Source: Roseburia_D yibonii (lineage in GTDB: Bacteria > Bacillota > Clostridia > Lachnospirales > Lachnospiraceae). From it: a DNA stretch of 64,000 nt. Where the stretch lies: assembly GCF_014297335.1 (NCBI RefSeq), contig NZ_JACOQH010000002.1:1-64000 (forward strand). Direction: 5' to 3'. A program made the translations under genes and the position numbers. Of this stretch, positions 59,146-64,000 are shown piece by piece; position 1 is the first letter of the stretch, and every line of letters starts with the position of its first letter. Under the pieces are notes generated by a model. It saw only the letters and a list, made by a program, of their open reading frames with translations, did no database searches and was not told the DNA's origin.

Positions 59146-59180
59146 GGACGAGGCAAAGTGAAACCTCGTCCTTTGTTTTT
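59146..59180 (+). terminator. Terminator before the packaging genes
   Basis: GGACGAGG and CCTCGTCC pair perfectly, followed by TTTGTTTTT. It may need antitermination for late expression. Confidence 0.85.
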
Positions 59181-59199
59181 GTCAAGCAGGGGGAGGTTT

Positions 59200-59262
59200 C
59201 AAGGTACTTCCGGGACCCACCCCCTATGCGGGGCTGGCGAGGCGCACGAAGTCACTTGAAAA
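59200..59262. other. Candidate cos site
   Basis: A GC-rich block between terminator and terminase small subunit, with GGGACCCACCCCC, ATGCGGGGC and GGCGAGGCGCACG. It is unlike the surrounding AT-rich DNA, and position and composition fit a cohesive-end site of phages with GpA-type terminase. Inferred only. Confidence 0.45.
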
Positions 59263-59325
59263 ATTAAAAAAAAAGTAGTGACTTCCTTCCGCTTTTGGAG
59301 ACGAGAAACAGGTGGTGAGAATACG

Positions 59326-59859
59326 ATGGACGCGACGCAAAAACAACTTGCAGAGATTCTGAACATTTCAACTCGCCAAGTCCGCGAATTAACAAACGTT
59401 CACGGGCTTTTTGAGCGCGAGGTTATTGATGGAAAAAAACAGAAAAAGTACAGGCTCGAAAAATGCGTTCCGGAGTATATTGCCTTTAAAGCAAAAGGGG
59501 AAGCCAGAGGGGGTGCAACTTACAACAAAGAGAGAGAGCAGGCGGAGCATGAGCAGATCAAGAAAAAAATATCAATTCTGAAACTGAGAAGGCTAAGAAG
59601 AGAACTGCATGAGGCAGGAGATGTTGAGGAATATTTGACAAACATGCTGATGAGCTTTAAAAGCCGGCTGCTGTCAATACCGCAGAAGGTAGCGCCACTA
59701 ATTGTGGGTGAGGACGACATTAACAGAATATCAGAGGTACTCGAAAAGGAAATATTTGAAACACTGGAAGAACTGTCGGAGTATGATCCGGAAAAAATAG
59801 ACAAAAACAGCATAGGAATCTTTGAAGACGAAGAGGATGAAGAAGATGCCGACATCTGA
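59326..59859 (+). CDS. Terminase small subunit
   Basis: 177 residues from ATG 59326 (AGGTGGTGAG upstream). N-terminal helix-turn-helix (KQLAEILNISTRQVRELTNV) like Nu1-type small terminases, a helical middle and a very acidic tail. Binds the packaging site and hands DNA to the large subunit. Overlaps the large subunit start by 14 bases. Confidence 0.85.
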   Translation: MDATQKQLAEILNISTRQVRELTNVHGLFEREVIDGKKQKKYRLEKCVPEYIAFKAKGEARGGATYNKEREQAEHEQIKKKISILKLRRLRRELHEAGDVEEYLTNMLMSFKSRLLSIPQKVAPLIVGEDDINRISEVLEKEIFETLEELSEYDPEKIDKNSIGIFEDEEDEEDADI

Positions 59860-61675
59860 AAAAATACGGTCGCGGCAGCGCACGAGAAAGCTTTTCATCA
59901 AAACCTTGCGAAACGTGCTGAAAATACCGGAAAAGCTAAAGGTTAGTGAGTGGGCGGAAAAATACAGGATCTTGGACAGCTCCAGTAATTTTAAAGGTCG
60001 TTGGTCAAATGAGATAACACCGTATCTGATAGGTATCATGGATGCAATCAACGATCCATATATTCAGGAGATCAATTTTTGCAAGCCGACGCAGGTCGGT
60101 GGGACAGAAGCCATGCTAAACATGCTGGGCTGGATCATATCTGAGGATCCAGCACCGGCAATGATCGTATATCCGACAGATGACCTTGCAAAAGATACGT
60201 CAAGGGACAGATTGAGACCGTCGCTGCTCAAAACGGAAGAAATAAAAAACAAATATTTAGAGAGGGCATCTAACGAACTCAACCTAAAGTTTCGCGGAAT
60301 GACCATTTACCTGCGCAGTGCCGGATCGCCGTCAAAACTTGCATCAAAAGCAATAAAATACCTGTTTTTTGACGAGATAGACAAAATCGGTGGGGCGAGC
60401 AAAAAAGAAGCCTCACCTTACAATCTGGCAAAAGAAAGAACTCGAACATTTACATACTCGAAGAAGATATATACATGCTCAACGCCGACGCTAAAGACCA
60501 ATTACGTTTGGCAGTTACATGAAAAAGCAGACGTACAGCGTATCTATAAAGTACCGTGCCCACATTGCGGAGAAATGATCGATCTGAAATGGAAACAGAT
60601 ACATTTTCCATCAGGGGAAGATTTCACAGCAGATGAGCGGGCAAAGAAAGCGGTATATGTATGCCAAGAATGTGGCTGCGAAATAACGGATAAGCAGAAG
60701 ATCAAGATCCTACGAAAAGGAGAGTGGCAGGATGAACATAAGAAATGTGTAGGAAAGCCACAGTCGGTGTCGTTTTGGATAAATGCACTGTACAGCAGGT
60801 TTTTGACGTGGGGCGATATAGTAAAAGAGTTCCTGCAGTGCAAGGATGATCCGGAAAAGTTGCAGAACTTTGTCAATTCTTGGCTCGCGGAACCATGGGA
60901 AGACACCAAACTGAAAACAACAGAAGACACCGTGAAGGAACGCCAGACGGATCTGGAAGAATTTGTCGTACCAGATTATGCGAAATTGCTGACAGGCGGA
61001 GTGGATGTGCAGGAAAACTGTATGTACTGGACGATTCGGGCATTTGGAGATTTCCTGACGAGTCAGAATATAGCACATGGTCAGGCGTTGTCGTGGCGCG
61101 AAATTGAAGATGTCATGAATGCCGTGTATAAAAAAGCGGATGGAACGCAGATGATAGTGGAACTGGCACTTGTCGATTCTGGAAACGACACAGACAATGT
61201 GTATGATTTTTGTGTGAATAATTCGGACTGGGCGGTACCAGTGAAAGGGTCATCACATGAAATGGCAACATATTACCGAATCAGCAAAATTGACAAAGAG
61301 GGATCCAAAGCGTATGGAATGCAGCTTGTGATCGTAGACACAGACAAGTATAAGGACATGATCGCAGGGCGCATGAGGCGCCAGAATGGACGCGGTGCAT
61401 GGATGGTATACAAGGGATGCGATTTAGAATACGCACAGCAGGTGACTGCGGAGCATAAAGTGAGCGTGCGAAAAAATGGAAAAATGACGCAAAAATGGGA
61501 AGTAAAGAGGTCTCATGCGGAGAATCACTATCTGGACGCAGAAGTATATGCCATGGCGGCTGGGGATATCCGAGGCATCCGCTATATGCATCTGCAACAG
61601 GAGGAGTCGAAACAGGAAAAACAGACAGAAAGCCCGGAGGAAAATTGGATCAATGCGAATGAGAGGTGGTTGTAA
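59846..61675 (+). CDS. Terminase large subunit (GpA family)
   Basis: 609 residues from ATG 59846 (AGAGGA upstream); ATG 59837 is a possible earlier start. Contains the GpA family core with a Walker A-like KPTQVGGTE, Walker B YLFFDEIDK, a zinc-like pair CPHCGE / CQECGC, and a C-terminal RNase H-like nuclease domain (SHAENHYLDAEVYAM near the end). ATP-driven DNA packaging motor plus cos nuclease. Confidence 0.95.
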   Translation: MPTSEKIRSRQRTRKLFIKTLRNVLKIPEKLKVSEWAEKYRILDSSSNFKGRWSNEITPYLIGIMDAINDPYIQEINFCKPTQVGGTEAMLNMLGWIISEDPAPAMIVYPTDDLAKDTSRDRLRPSLLKTEEIKNKYLERASNELNLKFRGMTIYLRSAGSPSKLASKAIKYLFFDEIDKIGGASKKEASPYNLAKERTRTFTYSKKIYTCSTPTLKTNYVWQLHEKADVQRIYKVPCPHCGEMIDLKWKQIHFPSGEDFTADERAKKAVYVCQECGCEITDKQKIKILRKGEWQDEHKKCVGKPQSVSFWINALYSRFLTWGDIVKEFLQCKDDPEKLQNFVNSWLAEPWEDTKLKTTEDTVKERQTDLEEFVVPDYAKLLTGGVDVQENCMYWTIRAFGDFLTSQNIAHGQALSWREIEDVMNAVYKKADGTQMIVELALVDSGNDTDNVYDFCVNNSDWAVPVKGSSHEMATYYRISKIDKEGSKAYGMQLVIVDTDKYKDMIAGRMRRQNGRGAWMVYKGCDLEYAQQVTAEHKVSVRKNGKMTQKWEVKRSHAENHYLDAEVYAMAAGDIRGIRYMHLQQEESKQEKQTESPEENWINANERWL

Positions 61676-61903
61676 ATGGCAGATTTTGAAAATTTAAGCC
61701 CAAACGACATGTTGAAAGAAGTGAATAAGGCAATGACTACAGTGCTGGTGGGTGGACAGTCGTATAAAATCGGCAGTAGATCGCTTACAAGAGCAGATCT
61801 CGGTATGCTGCGCGAGCTGCGGAATGAATTGCAGGCGCAGGTGAATGACAAAAACGGCAGTTTGCTGGATAACACTTATGTGGCTATATTTGGAGGTAGA
61901 TAA
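61676..61903 (+). CDS. gpW-like head completion protein
   Basis: 75 residues. Its position between terminase and portal, its size and the segment GGQSYKIGSRSLTRADLGML fit lambda gpW-type proteins that seal the head. Starts right after the terminase stop. Confidence 0.65.
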   Translation: MADFENLSPNDMLKEVNKAMTTVLVGGQSYKIGSRSLTRADLGMLRELRNELQAQVNDKNGSLLDNTYVAIFGGR

Positions 61904-63373
61904 ATGAGTTGGCTTGACAATCTGATTGGGTTTGTGTCGCCCAAAGCCGCATATATGCGGGAGGCATGGCGGATTAGCCTGGATGAGGTACGGAATTATG
62001 ATGCCGGAGACCAGGGACGGCTCAACGCGAACTGGCGAGCCGTGAATCAGTCGGGGGAGATGATAGATCGGAGCGAACGTGACATTATCCGTGCACGCGC
62101 GAGAGATCTGGAACGCAACTCGGATATGATGAATGCAGTAGTAGGAGCGTTTGAACGGAACGTAGTAGGCGGCGGGTACACACTGCAGGCTAGGACACCG
62201 GATGAAAAAACAAATAACCAATTAGAAAAATACTGGAAACAGTGGATAAAGAAGCAGAATTGTGATGTTACAAATCAGCAGAGCTTTAATCAGATGCTCC
62301 GGATGTGTGTCCAGCGCAAAAAGGTGGATGGTGGGGTGCTGATACATAAGACTTATACGAGTGGTGGCGTGGTGCCATTTAAGTTACAACTACTAGAAGT
62401 GGATGAACTTGAATCGGCGCAGATGACGCCACGAAAACAGGGAAATAAGGTGGTTGGTGGAATTGAGTACAATGGGTATAATCGACCGGAGGGGTACTGG
62501 ATTAGACAGTATTCCGTAGATGGATTTTCGATCGAAGATCCGATTTACATCCCGGCAAAAGACATGATCTTTTATTTTACTAAAAAAAGACCGTCGCAGG
62601 TCAGGGAGATATCAGACATGACAACGACGATGACCAGAATCCGGGACACAAATGAGTTTATAACTGCGGTATCCGTAAAGCAGAGGATCATGGCATGTCT
62701 GTCGGTGTTTATCAAAAAAATAGCACCAGGCGGCGGGATAGGGCGTGGACTTAACAGCACCGGCGATCAGTACAACTATAACGGAAAAATGCTTGTACCT
62801 GGAATGATTAAAGAACTGAATCCGGGAGAGGAAGTGGAGACAGTCAATCCGGGCGGACAGTCAGATGATGCAACGAATCATATAAAAACAATGCAGCATC
62901 TGATTGGAGCGGGTCAGGGACTGTCGTATGAGGCAACAAGCCGGGATATGTCACAGACCAATTACTCATCCGCACGTCAAAGTATGATCGAGGATGACAT
63001 GACTTATGCAAAAGATAAAGAACTTTTGCAGGAAGTTATGGACGAAATATATGAGACATTTGTCATTTCCGGAGTGCTTTCCGGATTGTTTGAGATAAAA
63101 GACTTTTGGCAGAACAAAGAAGAATATCTGGCGCATGAATGGTTCCAGCAGCCAAAGCGTTGGATCGATCCTTTGAAGGAGAGCTCGGCAAACAAGACGG
63201 CGCTCCAGACGGGGCAGAAGACATTCCAGCAGATCTCGGCGGAAAACGGAAAAGACTGGCGGGAGCAGATCGAGGAGATGGCAAATGTGATCCAATATGG
63301 AAAAGAAAAAGGAGTAGAGATGGGAGGTGTGATCTATGGGCAGCAGTACAACGGACAGATCAATGATCCGTGA
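61904..63373 (+). CDS. Lambda-family phage portal protein
   Basis: 489 residues. Begins MSWLDNLIGFVSPKAAYMRE; internal motifs RARARDLERNSDMMNAVVGA and DMSQTNYSSARQSMIEDD are typical of the lambda gpB-type portal. It forms the dodecameric portal vertex. It ends inside the protease gene (overlap of 38 bases). Confidence 0.93.
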   Translation: MSWLDNLIGFVSPKAAYMREAWRISLDEVRNYDAGDQGRLNANWRAVNQSGEMIDRSERDIIRARARDLERNSDMMNAVVGAFERNVVGGGYTLQARTPDEKTNNQLEKYWKQWIKKQNCDVTNQQSFNQMLRMCVQRKKVDGGVLIHKTYTSGGVVPFKLQLLEVDELESAQMTPRKQGNKVVGGIEYNGYNRPEGYWIRQYSVDGFSIEDPIYIPAKDMIFYFTKKRPSQVREISDMTTTMTRIRDTNEFITAVSVKQRIMACLSVFIKKIAPGGGIGRGLNSTGDQYNYNGKMLVPGMIKELNPGEEVETVNPGGQSDDATNHIKTMQHLIGAGQGLSYEATSRDMSQTNYSSARQSMIEDDMTYAKDKELLQEVMDEIYETFVISGVLSGLFEIKDFWQNKEEYLAHEWFQQPKRWIDPLKESSANKTALQTGQKTFQQISAENGKDWREQIEEMANVIQYGKEKGVEMGGVIYGQQYNGQINDP

Positions 63374-63929
63374 GTATAATGCAGGCATCCGGGCGTTGGG
63401 AGGCGAAGGAAACGAAAGAAAATTCGAATTGAGCTTTTCAAGCGAGGAGCCGTATACGCGGTACTGGGGAGTCGAAATCCTCGATCATGGGGAAGGATGC
63501 ATGGACTTAACCAGACTGCGGGAAATCGGATGTGTACTTTTTAACCACAACAGGGATGCGGTAATCGCAAAAGTAAACCGTGTCTGGACGGAAAACAACA
63601 GAGGAAAAGCGGAAATCGAATTTGATACCGATGAGGACGCGGAAAAAATTTACCAGAAAGTTAAAAGCGGAACATTAAAAGGTGTATCCGTAGGATATGT
63701 GGTAGATGCCTGGGAAGAGGTGTTAAATAACAAGGAGTCGGCGGACGGACGGTTCAAGGGACCGTGCCGGATAGCACGAAAATGGACGCCATACGAGATC
63801 TCAATCGTATCAGTCCCGGCGGATGCCACGGTTGGCGTCGGCAGACAGATGGAAAAGCCATCCGGACTGTTGGGGCTATATGAAAAACAGTTGCAGATCA
63901 ACAAAAAGAGAGCAGGAGGAAAAAGATGA
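63336..63929 (+). CDS. Prohead protease (HK97/U35 family)
   Basis: 197 residues from ATG 63336 (GGGAGG upstream, overlapping the portal gene); ATG 63363 is an alternative. Catalytic His in CVLFNHNRD and Ser in KGVSVGYVV are the expected U35 residues. Cleaves the scaffold and capsid N-terminus during head maturation. The stop overlaps the next start. Confidence 0.92.
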   Translation: MGSSTTDRSMIREYNAGIRALGGEGNERKFELSFSSEEPYTRYWGVEILDHGEGCMDLTRLREIGCVLFNHNRDAVIAKVNRVWTENNRGKAEIEFDTDEDAEKIYQKVKSGTLKGVSVGYVVDAWEEVLNNKESADGRFKGPCRIARKWTPYEISIVSVPADATVGVGRQMEKPSGLLGLYEKQLQINKKRAGGKR

Positions 63930-64000
63930 ATTTAGAAGCAATGCTGGCGCGTCAGCAGGAACTTGTGGACGTGGCCAAAAAAGCGGGAAGAGATTTGAAC
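63926..64000 (+). CDS. Start of next head gene, probably major capsid protein (cut by window end)
   Basis: Only 25 codons are visible (begins MNLEAMLARQQELVDVAKKA). The helical, scaffold-like N-terminus and location after the protease fit an HK97-type major capsid protein with a delta domain. AGGAGG lies upstream. Truncated at 64000. Confidence 0.6.
   Translation, partial: MNLEAMLARQQELVDVAKKAGRDLN

Larger units (their letters stand above)
42754..64000. mobile_element. Integrated prophage (left end and most early/head genes)
   Basis: The left boundary is the point where cotJC homology ends, about 42754-42768. The element carries a serine recombinase, CI-like repressor and switch region, replication genes, late regulator, terminase, portal and prohead protease. 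It continues beyond the window. Gene order (integrase and repressor leftward, early genes then packaging and head genes rightward) is that of a temperate siphovirus-like phage. Only about 21 kb are visible. Confidence 0.92.

Noticed and set aside
1..64000. CRISPR arrays, tRNA and rRNA genes, diversity-generating retroelement
   Set aside because: No regularly spaced repeats, cloverleaf or rRNA-like stretch, and no reverse transcriptase gene was seen in the window.

Overview
The window reads as a chromosome segment of a spore-forming, strictly anaerobic Firmicute of the Lachnospiraceae type (Clostridia). The evidence is the gene set: an NfnAB/GltA-type FAD/NAD oxidoreductase pair, a rubrerythrin next to a Fur-family regulator, a cotJ spore-coat operon, a DUF5717/DUF5716 gene pair that I associate with Lachnospiraceae, A-G-rich Shine-Dalgarno sites and sigma-A-like promoters. 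The genus cannot be resolved from sequence reading alone. No rRNA, tRNA or CRISPR array was seen, and no gene-free stretch exceeds about 300 bases.

Region 1 (1-4.2 kb) is AT-rich accessory DNA. It holds a histidine kinase (cut by the window edge), a frameshifted response regulator, a small membrane protein, a GIY-YIG-like protein, a DUF3841 protein and debris.

Region 2 (4.2-42.4 kb) is ordinary chromosome. It carries regulator/transporter pairs (XRE-GyrI, MATE-AraC, and an MFS exporter behind a leader-peptide attenuator), c-di-GMP signalling proteins (a substrate-binding/GGDEF sensor and a REC-GGDEF-EAL-PAS-REC protein), and purine salvage (apt plus an NCS2 permease). It also has a MarR-controlled heterodimeric ABC exporter, a PerR-rubrerythrin peroxide module, a chemoreceptor, a PfkB-like kinase with an altered catalytic motif, thiED, a glycogen debranching enzyme, acylphosphatase, a radical SAM protein, a PdaA-like deacetylase, the NfnAB-like pair and a CobD-like aminotransferase. 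Last comes a four-gene cluster of unknown function: a DUF5717 giant, a DUF5716 Hsp70/actin-like protein, a TPR-like protein and a membrane coiled-coil protein.

Region 3 starts inside the spore-coat operon cotJABC. cotJA and cotJB are intact. cotJC is cut after about 31 codons, where its sequence diverges into a prophage. The prophage occupies about 42.77 kb to beyond the end of the window. Its left end carries, on the minus strand, a hicA-hicB toxin-antitoxin pair translationally linked to a large serine recombinase. A lipoprotein gene follows, then a CI-like repressor with a clear multi-operator switch region and an early region with an HUH replication initiator, an RNase H-like protein, a PcfK/AcrIIA9-like protein, PcfJ, HNH, DUF4317 and Dam. 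Late genes follow: a sigma-like late regulator, small and large terminase (GpA type), a gpW-like protein, lambda-type portal, prohead protease and the start of a further head gene.

The most interesting hypothesis is that this prophage is a sporulation intervening element. It splits cotJC at a precise point and encodes the recombinase next to that junction, so excision could rebuild the coat gene. The other half of cotJC and the right attachment site must lie beyond the window. Other notable signals are a repeated hairpin/Shine-Dalgarno module before five consecutive small phage genes, three copies of a 14-bp palindrome in the prophage, a probable anti-CRISPR-family protein, and a MarR promoter built into the upstream terminator.
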